Shown one piece after another: positions 28,285 to 40,500 of a DNA stretch of 64,000 bases. Within the stretch, counting starts at the first letter, position 1; the number at the start of each line of letters is the position of its first letter. The notes below the pieces were generated by a model. That model was given only the letters and a program-made list of their open reading frames with translations, ran no database searches and was not told where the DNA came from. The stretch is from Ancylostoma caninum (Eukaryota > Nematoda > Chromadorea > Rhabditida > Ancylostomatidae): NCBI GenBank assembly GCA_037903475.1, contig JBAJFG010000041.1, forward strand, positions 744,001 to 808,000. Direction: 5' to 3'. The translations under genes and the position numbers were made by a program.

Positions 28285-29668
28285 GTGTTCGTGCGTATTC
28301 CTCACTATCGGGCCAACGCGGACGCGTTCTCCATTGGCGGAACTGTATCCTGCCGTACCCCACATTATTGAACAAAGCGAAATTGTATCCGAGTGTTTTC
28401 CACACTACTGGGCCGCAGCGGACTTTCCTTCATCGGTGGACCCGTATTCTGGCGTCATCGTCACACATTAGGCCTGAACCGTATCCTGGTATTCTCCACT
28501 TTACTGAGTCACAGCGGAACAATCCTATGTTGGCGAACCCGTATCCTGGTGTTATCCATACTACTGGGCCACGGCGGGCCCTTCTCCCATCAGAGCGCCC
28601 GCATTCTGGCGCCTTCCTCACAGTTAGGGCAAGCCGGATCCGTTTTCCAGGGGGCGGGTTCGCATCCTGCCATTCTCAACACTAAAGTGAACCCGTACCC
28701 AACCCGTACCCTGGCGTCCCCCACACCACTGGGCCACGGTCGGCCCTTTCTCCATCGGTGGACCCGTATCCTGGTGTCCCCCGCACCATTGGGCCCTCGC
28801 GGGCCTTCTCTCCATAGCTGGACCCACGTCATGGCGTCCCCCACACCACTGGGCCACGGTCGGCCCTTTCTCCATCGGTGGACCCGTATCCTGGTGTCCC
28901 CCGCACCATTGGGCCCTCGCGGGCCTTCTCTCCATAGCTGGACCCACGTCATGGCGTTCCCCACAGCACTGGGCCACGGCGGGCCCTTTCTCCATCGGTG
29001 GACCCGTGTCTCGGCGTTCCCCACAGCACTGGGCCACGGCGGGCCCTTTCTTCATCGGTGGACCCGTGTCATGGCGTTCTCCACCACTGGGCCACGGCGG
29101 GCCCTTTCTCCATCGGTGGACCCATGTCATGGAGTTTCTCGCACCACTGGGCCAGGCGGGCCTTTTCTCCATTGGTGGTCCCGTATCTTGGCGTCCCCCG
29201 CTCCATTGGGCCCTAACGGGCCTTTTCTCCATAGCTGGACCCACCTCATGGCGTTCCCCACAGCACTGGGCCATGGGGGCCCTTTCTTCATCGGTGGACC
29301 CGTATCCTAGCGTCCCCCACACCACTGGGCCATGGTGGGCCCTTTCTTCATCGGTGGACCCGTATCTTGGCGTCCCACAGCTCCACTGGGCCCTAGCGGG
29401 CCTTTTCTCCATAGCTGGACCCACCTCATGGCGTTCCCCACAGCTCTGGGCCACGGCGGGACCTTTCTCCATAGCTGGACCCACCTCATGGCGTTCCTCA
29501 CAGCACTGGGTCACGACGGGCCTTTCTCCATCGGTGGACCCGTACCTTGGCGTCCCCCGCTCCATTGGGCCCTAGCGGGCCTTTTCTCCATAGCTTGACC
29601 CACCTCATTGCGTTCCCCACAGCACTGGGCCACGGCGGGCCCTTTCTCCATCGGTGGAGCCGTATCCG
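28285..29668. repeat. 60-bp satellite array in intron 9 of copy C
   Basis: About 23 GC-rich units with a 60-bp period. A typical unit contains TCCATCGGTGGACCCGTATC, CTGGCGTCCCCCACACCACT and GGGCCACGGCGGGCC. Units near 28285-28560 are strongly diverged. The core has a 120-bp dimer organisation: 28741-28860 is nearly identical to 28861-28980, alternating CATCGGTGG and CATAGCTGG units. Long open frames on both strands (up to 313 codons) follow from a period divisible by three and low stop content; they are not genes. Confidence 0.97.
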
Positions 29669-30419
29669 TATCTAGTTGATTGGATATACAATGTCATGCC
29701 TTCGTATTTAGAGGCGATGCGGCAATAGCATCCACCAGCTGAGGCGACCGCGTAGGCCCATCCTCCCGGGCTTCCGAGACGCGGCAGCCCTCATAGCACC
29801 CGTCCATCTCTTCCTGCAAGTGCAATCAGCGTCGCATCAGTGGAAGGCTGGTTTTCCTGCTGCGTATATTGTGCAGCCTGAAAGCTCGTAAACACTCCCT
29901 CACTCCTATGCGGCGAGACCTCCAGCGAAGGTGATGAAATCACCATCCCGTGCATGCGGGAGAGCCAGCAGTGACGTAATTTCGGGTCCCGAAGCGAACG
30001 TGTCTGCGTCCATGGAAATCGGCCATTTCGCCACACAGTCGGCGCCTCAAGATTGCGGTGTCTATGAGTGCCGCCCCGTATCTCTAACCGCTCTAGCCCC
30101 CTTACGGCGCTTTGTTTAATAGATCTATTTTTCATTTATTTATTTACTTGAATACGACGTATAAGACAGTCGTGTAAAAAAAACGAACAAAAAACAAACA
30201 CAACAATGAAACAGACATGACCCTGAGCATAAAATTAAGGAAACCTATGACCTGAGTAAGATTTTTGCCATTCTCCTTTTGAAAGAGGCCAAGGATCTGA
30301 TGACCCCGGTGGTCTTCCTCAAACTGTCAGCTTGTTGTGGGCGAGACTCAGTTGTCTAGTCTAGGCCCGCTTCGCTGACAATTTTCATGTGGGACTTTCC
30401 CAACAGCGGAGACGAGCGA
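29669..30419. other. Unassigned GC-rich segment
   Basis: A minus-strand open stretch of 114 codons at 29791-30135 (ERLEIRGGTHRHRNLEA, SLEVSPHRSEGV) might be a transposon remnant. The family was not recognised. The remainder (30136-30419) is AT-rich, then mixed, with nothing identifiable. Confidence 0.3.
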
Positions 30420-31835
30420 ACTGGCCCGGACTGCAACGACCCCGCTTTGGCGCTGAGGTAAGCCCACAGATGTCTCGGATTCCTAGCATCGAGCTGCCTC
30501 TGCTAGAGAGCGCAGGAACCGTTCCATGCCTGCGATAGCAGTCGTCGGGGAGTACAGCTTGGAGAGGCAACAGCTAGAACGACAGCAGACACTACTGTTA
30601 AACAGGTAAGGTTGCAAGTGCCTGGAGGTTCTTCTAACCCCATCGATAGAGTGATTAAATAGAGAGTTTAGTAAGGTTATAAATAGGACCAGAATAAATG
30701 CGAGTAAATGTAGGACTGTATACAAGCATGTGACTACACGTGCACTACGGCTATATACAAATCAACCCTTATCCGAGGAGGTCTGACAGCTAAAGGGACC
30801 CGAGGGCTTGGATGAGGATGCGACTATACGATAACCTAGTGCCCTAGAGCTGAGAGGATTCCTCGAGGACAGAGACGGTCTTGGCCCGGAGACACGAACA
30901 CCGTAGGGTACAGAGATTCCCTCGAAGGAAAGGACCCTAACCTACAGAATAGGCCCCCCCCCGCCCTTTACACATACCAGCCTAAGCCGGAAAGGTTCCG
31001 GTTATCGAGTGCGAATGATGCGCGCGTCGCTTATATAGGCAGGGGCCTCGGAAACCCCGCCTCTTAGCTATGTGAGCCAACGCGTGGCAGCCGCATTCAA
31101 GTCCTCAGGGCACACCTTCTCTGAGGATTCCCCTCGCGTCCATGGGAAAGCAACGAGCGAGAACTGATTACTATGAGAAGAGCACAGAAATGGAAAAGAT
31201 ATGGAGCAGAAGCATCGAGAGAGGGCAGAGAACAGCAGGAGGCATAGGTAAGTGACACAATTGTATAAAGGAGCATTTATACACAGTTGGTACACCACAC
31301 TGACAAAACGAACAAAAGCCGAGCCGGCTCTAACGGTAAAGAATTTAGCTGTGACAGTGGTTTTATTATAATTCATTACATAGGTTGTTCAGAAAATAAT
31401 TGAATATTCTTTACTTCATTTCCTACTTCATTTCTCTTTTGTTTATGCTGGTCACAGATGTTCTCTGAATGTGACAATTTTTTATGCCACTGCAAATTTT
31501 ATTTCATACGTTTTCTCGCACCTTAGCTAAATTTTTGAGCTATGCTTGAGACAAATTATGCCATTTAGAAATGGAGGCATGAAAGCAGCAATTGTGACTA
31601 ATTTACTTCCACGAGTCCAAACTCAGCAAGTACGGTTCAGAACATCAGTGCGGTATAGAGACAAGGAAATATCAACGGAAGCAGGTTCAGAAGACTTTAG
31701 CGACGCTGAAGATAATGAAGATCATACCCGTCCTTCTCATGCGAGCAACTATAATTCAAGGGCTTTTCTTGGGTGAAAATATACACAAGACAGTTCCAGA
31801 AATTCTAGAAGCTGTTGAAGTAAGCACCACAACTG
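30420..31835. repeat. Dispersed long repeat, copy 2 (partner 3965-5215)
   Basis: Collinear with 3965-5215 and in the same orientation, with extra sequence near 30840-30985 that includes a run of C. The 3' part is better preserved here and passes into mariner-like coding remnants. It sits in intron 9 of copy C. Confidence 0.8.
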
Positions 31836-32115
31836 TTTCGGAGCATCACAAGAAGATTGGAAGGTCGTGGAAGCTCACCAGATTGACAGGAACCGAGTGA
31901 AGTCCAGGAAAATCATTGTTAACGTCGTCAACGCTCCTCATGCACAACAAGGACGACCCGTTTCTCTATTGTCGAATGCAACGAGAAGTAGGTTCTCTGT
32001 GACAATTGACGCTTATCGGAGCAGTGGATGACGCACTGGTGACAACACCCGGCAGCTTTGTCAAGCTGAAGTTGCGCAATGGGAGTACCGCTAGCAGTTA
32101 GTGCTTGGCGGCTTG
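31550..32115 (+). pseudogene. Mariner-like transposase fragment
   Basis: Peptide pieces in successive frames resemble a mariner transposase. SEDFSDAEDNEDHTRPS (about 31690) has the pattern of the linker before the second DNA-binding helix. It is followed by HKTVPEILEAVEVSTTTVSE and HHKKIGRSWKL (about 31785-31870), typical of the second helix-turn-helix, and then LLMHNKDDPFL near 31940, typical of the start of the catalytic domain. Stops and frameshifts abound, and no terminal repeats were found. Family assignment is by motif resemblance. Confidence 0.55.
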
Positions 32116-32687
32116 CTTTTAGATTGGTTCTTTCAGTCTTGACGAAACAATCTAAGGAAGAAGGCTCAAGAAATCGAAAGATTATTCTAGATTCGAGACC
32201 ACGCACTGATGACACTAGGGCTTTCCTACAATAGCGCTCTATAACATGTCATGTTATAGAGTTTTATATGTTATAGAGTTTCGCTTAAAACCTTATGAAC
32301 CTTGAACGTACTGGGCCACAAAACTCTGCCTTATCCTTACTTGCCGACCTCTCGCACATCATCCACCATTTCTCCAAGCCTCTCCACATCTCACTGCACA
32401 AAAAGTGCATCAGTAACGTGAAGTGTTTAGCTGGTGAACTGCTTTCTGCGAATTCGTTAAATCCAGAATTCCCGAATTCTGTTAAGAATTACTTTCACTC
32501 CAGAAGATTTCATCTCCCATAAGAATGTTGGGTATTAGAACAGAAAAGAAAATTTACAACATTCACGTAACTCAGAGCTAATTTCCTGTCGAATATATCC
32601 TAACATGCATGTTCCATTAGATAATGAAAAAAAAGCGAAAACACAACCTCGGAGTGGCCAAATCCTGATCTTACTGTTTATCATCCT

Positions 32688-32740
32688 GGTGTTCGGCTGA
32701 CGTCGGACTTCCAGACTTCTACTGATGCTCGCCTAGCTCA
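32688..32740 (-). repeat. Dispersed hairpin-containing motif, copy 1 (partner 46143-46195)
   Basis: On the minus strand this reads AGTAGAAGTCTGGAAGTCCG followed by a hairpin-like ACGTCAGCCGAAC; the + strand at 46155-46190 carries the close relative AATAGAAGTCTGGAAGTCCG with a perfect stem. Flanks include a GCGAGCA block in both. Probably the end of a small transposon. Confidence 0.55.
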
Positions 32741-33494
32741 TATACTACCCAATGGATATACATAAGTCAAATTATGAAAACGGACTTAATGGGAATTCTC
32801 GAGAGAGCTGGCGCGAACGTTTTCTCGATAAGCCCATGGTTGAGTTGTCAGAGCTACAGTAGGATAAGAATCAAAGATTCGCAATCAGTAAATTAATATC
32901 GTTATTTCAGATGATGCCGAATTTCGATTATTCTATTATTGACTGTATGCATGAGCTTATTTTTAATAGAACCCACCTTGGACAAGGCAATGATGCGCTG
33001 AACCTCACTGTTTACGAGAATCAGCCTTATGTAAGTCCTACAGATTTAAAAAGAAGTATGTTTACAGATATTATCCAGTTTATTCATATGTTCTGCACCA
33101 CCAAATATTTTTGAACCAGAGCGTCATTTTTTAACTAGTCGCACTCGTGTAGACAAGACTCCATCCAGTGGCTATATGTGAGCGGTTCCACACGGTTCTA
33201 AACCATTAGTGCTTTTTTTACGTGTCAGGACACGAAAGCGGAGCAAAGTAGCGGAATCACCTTGTGCTACATCGTAGCTGCAAATAGGGACCAGCACTGA
33301 AATGGGATGTCTGCGCCTATACTCGGAACCATCTCATGGCGTTTCCCCACTATCGGCCCTGCAACAGTTGTCTCAGCTTCTTTCTTAAACATCATCCTGT
33401 CCGTTTCTTGCCTTCTATGTGATTTTACAGTCACTATCGCTGAGTAATCCTAGAATTTCGTGACATATTGATAACCAATCAAAAGTCCCCACAC

Positions 33495-33840
33495 CAATGG
33501 CGGATGCGGGAGGGGGGTAGAGGGGGGAGGCGCCCCCCTACGAGAATGGGTCGTCAAATTTTTGAAATTACTTTATAATACAAATAAAAATCTTGTATTA
33601 GTTTATTTTTAATAGTTTATTTTTACTATTATTTTTAATACAATTTTTATCTATTATGAAGAAGTTAACAATCTCCCCGGTGCCGTTAAACAGAAGAATT
33701 TACACGAATATCTATTATTTATTATTATAACTAATATTGTTATTAATTTTTTTTTCCATCTGGGTCCCCAAAGCGGCGGAGACCACACTTTTTTCCCATG
33801 CCCCCCCCCCCCTCCCGCCCACTTCCTGCATCCGCCACTG
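33495..33840. mobile_element. hAT-like MITE in intron 10 of copy C
   Basis: A 346-bp segment whose ends are inverted repeats: CAATGGCGGATGCGGGA at the left and, in reverse complement, CAGTGGCGGATGCAGGA at the right (15 of 17 bases match), each followed by G-rich tracts. The CAGTGGCGGAT-type end is typical of hAT-related MITEs. The 8-bp flanks are only partly similar, so a target duplication is not proven. The interior is AT-rich and non-coding. Confidence 0.65.
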
Positions 33841-34309
33841 CCCAAACTAATAGACCGTGACACCGCCTAATACGCGCCAAGCACACTCAGCCTTTCGCAT
33901 TGGTGCACACTCGAAATCAACAATTCTATGCTTTCATACCCGTATATCCAGACAAGTTTCTCACTGATTCTGTAACAAAATGCATAGGTAAGCAAAGTTC
34001 CGTGACGAAGAGTATACGCATAGGCAAAAACAATCTAACATCATAGCTATAGCCCCCGAACATCGTGATAAGCTTCATTGAGAGCCATGATAGAAATGGC
34101 TTGCAAGAAATAGAACATGGGGTTCTATTCCCATCAGGTTGAAAATAGATTCTCACCTCATGCCCATCTTTTGAAATCTTTACAGAACTGGAATCTGATT
34201 GAGCGATCGAGTACGAAAGTATATAAGAAAGGCTACAAAATCGCCGAAGACTCTATCTTTGAGGGTGTTTCGATCCGAGCTTTTCGCTATTGTAGGCGAG
34301 TAAAGATAG

Positions 34310-34505
34310 CCGATGTCCCACTACAAATAAGCTCTAGTTTTTATGGTTTTTGGCAGGGTGGAATGCGTTCGCTAGATGCGTCGAGCACGGACCACCGGTC
34401 ATTACGAAACGATTCTCGCACGGAATCAGCATGTCATGAAGATGGGAAGTTGTTGAGAGTTAGAATTAGGCGAGGGGGATCGATCGCGATGGGATCAGCA
34501 CGTTG
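34310..34505. repeat. Dispersed repeat, copy 2 (partner 5240-5450)
   Basis: Same orientation and nearly the same extent as the copy at 5240-5450, including ATGCGTTCGCTAGATGCGTC and the following TTACGAAAC(A/G)ATTCTCGC block. Located in intron 10 of copy C. Confidence 0.7.
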
Positions 34506-35143
34506 ACGGACCCGAAAGTCTTTTTTTAACCTACCTGTTGGCGAAAAATGAAGAAACTGTTGTTTGGATGATAACTTTATGGAAAATGCATGCCATATTT
34601 GTGTTCGGCTTCTTTGAGAACGCAAGTAAATGCGCTCCTACCTCTCCCTAAGCAGAAGCGAAAAATTAAAAAAAACTCGACTAAAATTTCGATCAGACCT
34701 ACAACTCAGTATTTCCATACATGGTTGTCATACTTGTGTTGAGCGCATTCAAAAACTCCAGTAGACATGTCATCACCGATCCGTGAGCAAAATTCGTCGA
34801 AAATCGATAAAATCAATAAATCGATACCGTTGTCCAAGATAGATCCTGATTATTGCTTTGGTAGTTCTCTTATTCACAAACTTTGAAAAAATCCTAATGA
34901 CTCGGCTTCTCCTTTGCGCTTCCTTTTGCTGCTCAGCATTTTCACGACAGTTTTTTTAGGTACGCTACCACAAAAACCGGCTGCGACCTGATCCAAATTA
35001 CAAGCTCGATTGCGGCTACGGTATCTAGCACACGCATTGGATGGAACACAACTTTGAGGAACTTCTATGTATGAAATATTATAATAAACGCACTTCAGTG
35101 TTATTAACTGTTGTAGTGCTATACCTTCTTTCGTTATGAATTA

Positions 35144-35240
35144 TTAGGTTGGTGCATAATTAATGCGGCTTTTTTCGCGACCCCTTTTCTCTTTGAAAAT
35201 TGATGCTTCTTGAACGTTTTTTCATATGAATAATCCCTTT
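35144..35240 (+). mobile_element. Mariner 5' terminus, partner end not found
   Basis: After a TA dinucleotide the sequence TTAGGTTGGTGCATAATTAA resembles the mariner terminal repeat at 7632. A weak transposase-like stretch follows (HLHHLMFYHFGKVV, about 35280). No matching right end was found, so this is a truncated element. It begins about 115 bp after the stop codon of copy C. Confidence 0.6.
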
Positions 35241-36124
35241 TTTTCACTTAGTAATGTTGCTATCGAAAATCGTATCCATCTTCACCATCTCATGTTTTAC
35301 CACTTCGGGAAAGTGGTAGAAAGTGTGCAGGAGACCTATTCTGGTCGTATTCAGAAAATCCGCCCAAACATCTGTCGATGCTCCCTGGAACGCCACTAGA
35401 TAAAGCGTGATTTAACAAGCAAGAGGGTGGAGAGATTTAGCTTGAGGCCATCCCCTCAGACAAGAAAAGAGGGGTTCCTACCATAATACTGATGTTATTT
35501 TTCATAACATAAACTGATTTTTGTAGTTTGGAGTGAGCTCAACTTCAAATAATCCGAGGTTGTTCTCACTGCATACATATTTATGAGACGGTTTGATATT
35601 GAACTAATATCAAAGGTTCGAGCTCATGGATCAGGCTTTAGAGGTGGTGATATGAAAATTGGAGACATTTTCTGACATTCCAACTCCACTAGGCCTCATG
35701 ATGGGTTCCATAGATTAGCGCAATATAAGGGAACTGGGGTGAGGTGTCTACCTATTTATGAAACGCACTGTATAAAGCAGCTGTACATATAAAGTATAAA
35801 ACATCGTTCCCGGAGCGAGGTTTCCTATAACATATCTTTTTAGTAGCACTGCAGGTCCGGAACTTTGTTTTGAGCAATTGGAGGAAACTATCAGCAGGGT
35901 CAAGCGTCCGATGGGAATTTCCCATGAGGGGGTCGTATGAGAGGGGGCTGGGAAGGGGGGTGGGGTCGTATTGGAGAGTCGTGGGTGGGTACGTAGAGGG
36001 GTGGCTTGACCATTGATTGTAAATTCATGATTGTTCTATGACATGACAAATGACCTTCCACCCAAGAACGATCACGTCATATCGAGTTAAAGCAGGACTG
36101 GTTGGCTGTGTATGAGAGAAAACG
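35241..36124. other. Gene-free spacer between copies C and D
   Basis: No gene or repeat family recognised apart from the weak mariner remnant at its start and a G-rich stretch near 35925-36000. Confidence 0.45.
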
Positions 36125-37215
36125 GCTTCGGCGCACTCACGGTTTCGATTCCCGGCGCCTCCAATAGATTTTCGCACTGATCGGAATCACTTCAGAATCA
36201 AGTGTGGAGTAAAGAGGGTGGAAATGTTGAAAAATAGAATGTGCGCAGCGAGATGAATCGATTGCACGTGCGAGGATTCGCCTGCAGGGCCCGTCAGAAT
36301 GTGGAAAAATAGGGTGACTTAGATCTTTTGCTGAAGTTCTGAAAATCAGCAAGTACTTTTGTACATATCCATAGAGGACGATCAGCTCTGTCTTCTGATA
36401 GTTTCAATTTTCTAGAACTTCATATGCTTTTGGGAGCTTGATGGAAAATTTTCGAAATTTTTGGGTCTCCGAAGGGAAATTTCCCATCTAACTTACGCAA
36501 GCAGGAGCAGTTATTGGGGTGCGATAATGGAGATGAAGAATCAATTATTGGAGCTTTATTACGTAAAGGTAGTGAAATTTCGGTGAAAGGCAAACTCTTT
36601 TCATAGGAGTTGAAGAAGTGAAAATCTCCCAATTTGAACAGATGGTGAAAATGGAGTAAATCTGTTTGGCAAATCACTGAGAAGCAGTTTGGAGATATCA
36701 AGAGAACTATTCTTCTATATGTTTTAGTTGAGGAAACTTCCCATTCGAGTACAGAATCTGGCTCCACGATGTTCGCTCGTTTTTCCACAATTTAGATGGG
36801 AAATCGGTGGGAAATTCACCGAATTTCCCATCGATTTCCTATCGAGCTCCCAAACACCTCTAGAACATGGAAACTCTGGCAGAAGATAGAGCTGATCGTC
36901 CTCTATGAATATGCAGACAAGCAGTTGCTGATTTTGAGTCTGAGAACCTCAGTACGAGGTCTAATTAACCCTAGTTTTCCACAAATTGGCATCCCCTGTG
37001 GGCGAATTCTTGCTTGTATAATCGATCGATTTCGCTCCCTTCATTTCATTTTCAAACCCTCTCTACTCCACGCTAAATCCTGAAGCGGTTCCAACCTGTG
37101 CAAAAATTTCCTGGAGGCTCGGGGAATCGAACCCGTGAGTGTGGAATCGAAGTAGGCGAGAGTTGTGATGATATCCGTGAACCTACCGCAAGGCCACATT
37201 TCTGTTTGCAGAACC
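36125..37215. repeat. Large inverted repeat of tRNA-like (SINE) sequences
   Basis: Arms at about 36130-36450 and 36850-37160 are reverse complements of each other with moderate divergence. The central spacer also contains inverted GGGAAATTTCCC-type motifs. On the minus strand the right arm shows Pol III-type internal promoter boxes: an A-box-like TGGCCTTGCGGTAGG (37182-37196) and a perfect B box GGTTCGATTCC (37123-37133). The left arm keeps a B-box-like GGTTTCGATTCCCGG at about 36143. This fits two copies of a tRNA-derived SINE in opposite orientation. A functional tRNA was excluded because the acceptor stem does not pair. Confidence 0.65.
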
Positions 37216-37407
37216 CTAGAGCGATCCGGAAGATGTTGCATCTCAATACTGCTATTAGGAACTTTCGTAGTTTATCTCCTCTCAATTCAAAGTTGTAAAT
37301 TTTCTTCTGGCGTACATTAACATCTAAACTTCTAAATTTCTACCGATCCCGTTTTTGGCGCAGACTTTACCTTTTTTGAGCCTCCCCACGACCAACGAAT
37401 GAGTTGG

Positions 37408-37519
37408 AAGTAGGATTTATCTCTCGCCACCATATCGAATTTGTGTACTTCGAGCAGCATCACAAAGCACCGTTCAACAATACCACATTGATATGGTGCC
37501 TAAATTTCGACAGTACAAC
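37408..37519 (+). promoter_or_regulatory. Conserved upstream/5' leader block of GT14 copy D
   Basis: Related to the upstream block of copy B: ATTTATCTCTCGCCACCATA and TCGAATTTGTG, then CCGTTCAACAATACC about 50 bp before the ATG. Conservation among copies while neighbouring DNA has diverged points to promoter and leader function; inference. Confidence 0.5.
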
Positions 37520-40500
37520 ATGATCATTCCCGTAAAACGTGTGCTGAAAGATTGCAACGGGCTCATCTATTCTCGCTACATTCTCAAACTTATACTTGTG
37601 TTCGGCTTTTCTGCAATAGTTACAGTCATAATTTTGAGAATTTACGCTCATCTCTATCAAAAATCAGGTATGTGCTTCGAAGATTATATCCACTTGAATA
37701 TAAGGCATGATGAGATGCTTCCCACCACTTCCGCAACGAAGAAGGAATCTTCTGATTTACGTAGCAAGAAATGCCATTAATCCTTTGCATTAAAAATCGC
37801 TCAATCGATCTTCACTACAAACGTTCATATTGTAGTTGTGATATTCAGATCATTCTTCATTCCAGTTTGTTGTATTTCAGCCTTCCAAACTCTCACTGAA
37901 ATTTCATCCCGTTTGTCTATAGAACTCAATTTTTCCGCAGAAAACAACAATGAAAAGGGCAAGGGTGGTGGGATAACGGTGAGTCCATACTGTGTATTGT
38001 GAAACTAGAGCCCGTAGTAAAGTCTCATGGCGACGAGTTGAACTCCAAAACTCACCGCCACGCTTTAGGCGATGATTGGATGCCAGGTCACATCCACGGA
38101 GCATAGGATAGCAGATCATCGCCACCCACGTCACTGCTAGAGCACGCATTTGCAAACAAAGGAGATCATAGCCTTGTTAGGTACTGATCGCCTTCTCATG
38201 CTGTGGAAATAGTGCGAGAGGTGAGTGGACGCAGTGGGAGATGCTCATGGTAGCTGAGTGTGCGTCGATTCGTCTTCCCACTATTTCCACAGCATGAGAA
38301 GGCGATGAGCTCCCAACAAAGCAATGATATCCCCTGTTCGCACAAGCTTGCTCTAGCAGTGACATAAGTGGCAAAGATCTGCTATCCCATGCTCCGTGGA
38401 CTTAAACTGGCGTGCAGTCATCGCCTAAAGCGTGCAGGTGAATTTTAGAGTTCAACTCACCGCAATGACACTTTGCTACTCGTCTAGATGCACAAATATT
38501 ATATTGTATTTTCACAAGAATTGGACTCCTTGTAATAGATTCGACTCATGTTCAAATGGAGACGTGTGCTCTCAGATTATTTATCAAATCATACGGAGCA
38601 AATTTGAGTTTATGTCAGCAGTAAACCAACGTAAGAATTTCTGCCAAATTAGCTCATTCTTCCTTGGTTACAATGTTAAGTCGGTCACGATGTACCCGGA
38701 AGTCCATATCACAAGGGGTGCTTTCGTTTCTTTCCATGCAAAGGTTTAATCCACCAAAAGCTATGCAGGGAAATTTAAAAGGCTATATAATTTTGGCCGG
38801 TACTGTACCATACAACTTACCAGCAAATATGTTTTTTTTTAAATTTCTATCTTGCATTTCTTTTAAGTTGCTGGTCCGATTTTGTGTTTCGCTACCACGA
38901 AGTTGTAACCATCAATTTTGGATTTCTTTCCTGAAAATATAAACGAAGCAAAGTGATGTTCATATATCACACAAACTCTTCTCAATACTCTGCTGCACTA
39001 GTGGAGAACTTTTCAATAGACCCATTCTATAGTTCGATTCACAGCCATTGGCAAATATTAAAATTAAACTGTGGGACATTACATCACCTGATGCAACAAG
39101 TTGGGAGATTAAAGCCAACTCTGTTAAGCTTTCTTTTTCCCAATAGGTGAAAAATTACACTGCATAGCATAATTTCAGAGTGCAGGAGGGCCAGATTCGC
39201 ACGAAAGAGATGTTGTGAGATTCCAGCGAAGGCCAGAAACAGCACATGTACAATGCGACAGAATACAACATGGTGATCAGGTGAGAGAAGATGTGCTCCA
39301 CATTTGCAGGGTACATGCGTGTCGGTAGAGAATCGCTCGCTCGTGCTCCAGCGAAGGAGGTGCAGCAAACAGTGAGAGAGAGGGCTGATCGGGAATGGGC
39401 ATGATGTCGTTGCGTTATAGTCCTCGAAAAGTATGTTGGTTTTGAGGCAGTATCGAGCATGGGCTATACTTCGCTGGCTCTGTCAGCACCATCGTCTCCA
39501 TCCGATCGATGACTAGTAAAAAGATTGTCGCTCTGGCATAGAATCAGATTGACGCGCCGCTTGTGGTTTCACGAGAGGGTCCAGACCACTGACGCCCTTT
39601 GTTCATGCGTTGTCTGTCTTAATGTATGATGAACGAGGATGAATTTCAGGAATATGTGCAAAAGATTACAAAAAATCGCACAAAGCTCATATCTCGTGAT
39701 ATTGACATGAGTTGTGAAGGCTTACGTAGCCGTATTCTTCCTCCAAAAGAGCTGAAGCCTCTGAAGCCGTTCAGCGTGGCTTATGCTCGTATCGTATATG
39801 AGGTAAGCCATCCAGAAAAGCTGAAATCAATTTGTCATGTAAGTGGCTAAGAATGTGGAACTTCAGGGTTACGAATTCATTGAAGACGAGCTGCGGTCCG
39901 GTTATCATCCTCAAAACTTTTTCTGTTACTCAGTGGACTCCAAAGCAAACGATGAATTCAACAGACGTATAGAGGCTTTACAAAAGTGTTTTCCAAACGT
40001 GTTGATAACAAAAGGTTAGCTCTTTTCCTTCGAACACTTTCTTTTCTTCGCACACATCTTGAGATGTGTATGAAAAAATCGCTGTGTGATTGCAAATACG
40101 AAAGATTCCATTAATTTGACATATTCCATGTCCAATTCGATACCTTAGTGTTTTCCTGTTTTCTTCAGCATATTCTTTTGAAGATATTATCCAAGATATT
40201 AAAACATTGACCGTTTCAACAATCCACCATTAAAAAACTATCTGAGCATTCAAAAAGTGTTAGAGAGGACATTTGCGATTGTTATTGCATAATTATCAGC
40301 CAATTTTAAGAGTTCATCCATTTTCTGAAGAGGAGATTCGCTATAGGGTTTTCACACCAATGACCTTCTTGCAGGTGTAGAAGAGGAAGAATATCTGTTT
40401 ATCTACCTAGACTTCAATTTTCATTTTCTTCATCTCACCTCGCTTTAGAGTTTCACAACTTGTCGTTGTTTGGTAATAAAAAATTATCGGACTAGGCAAG

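Larger units (their letters stand above)
22686..35028 (+). pseudogene. GT14 core-2/I-branching glycosyltransferase, copy C (frameshifted)
   Basis: Homologues of exons 3-11 are all present in order: 22686-22835, 22915-23062, 23232-23338, 23448-23593, 27370-27512, 27618-27736, 27835-27955, 32911-33030 and 34960-35028 (VRYHKNR...LDCGYGI, stop). Splice sites and phases match copies B and D, including a GC donor after ANK at 27956. Exon 6 is 8 nt shorter than in B and D; the loss falls after TVDIL and creates an in-frame TAA at 23505-23507. The catalytic-domain motifs are otherwise well kept (CYSVDKK, GIDEVLIPTLQV, CIYGIEDFSWLS). Two introns are very large (3.8 and 5.0 kb) and filled with satellites and transposon pieces. 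Exons 1-2 are not identified. It is most likely a recent pseudogene, unless the 8-nt gap is an assembly error. Confidence 0.82.

Noticed and set aside
28251..29575. Long open frames on both strands (305 and 313 codons) that look like Pro/Gly-rich repeat proteins
   Set aside because: They come from the stop-poor, GC-rich 60-bp satellite; frames on opposite strands are equally long and no exon signals fit.
28285..29668. CRISPR-like regular repeat spacing
   Set aside because: Units are contiguous with no unique spacers, and the genome is eukaryotic; it is a satellite.
37110..37215. Possible tRNA gene on the minus strand
   Set aside because: A and B boxes are present, but the acceptor arm does not pair and no standard anticodon arm can be folded. 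The sequence is part of a longer inverted repeat, so a SINE is the better reading.
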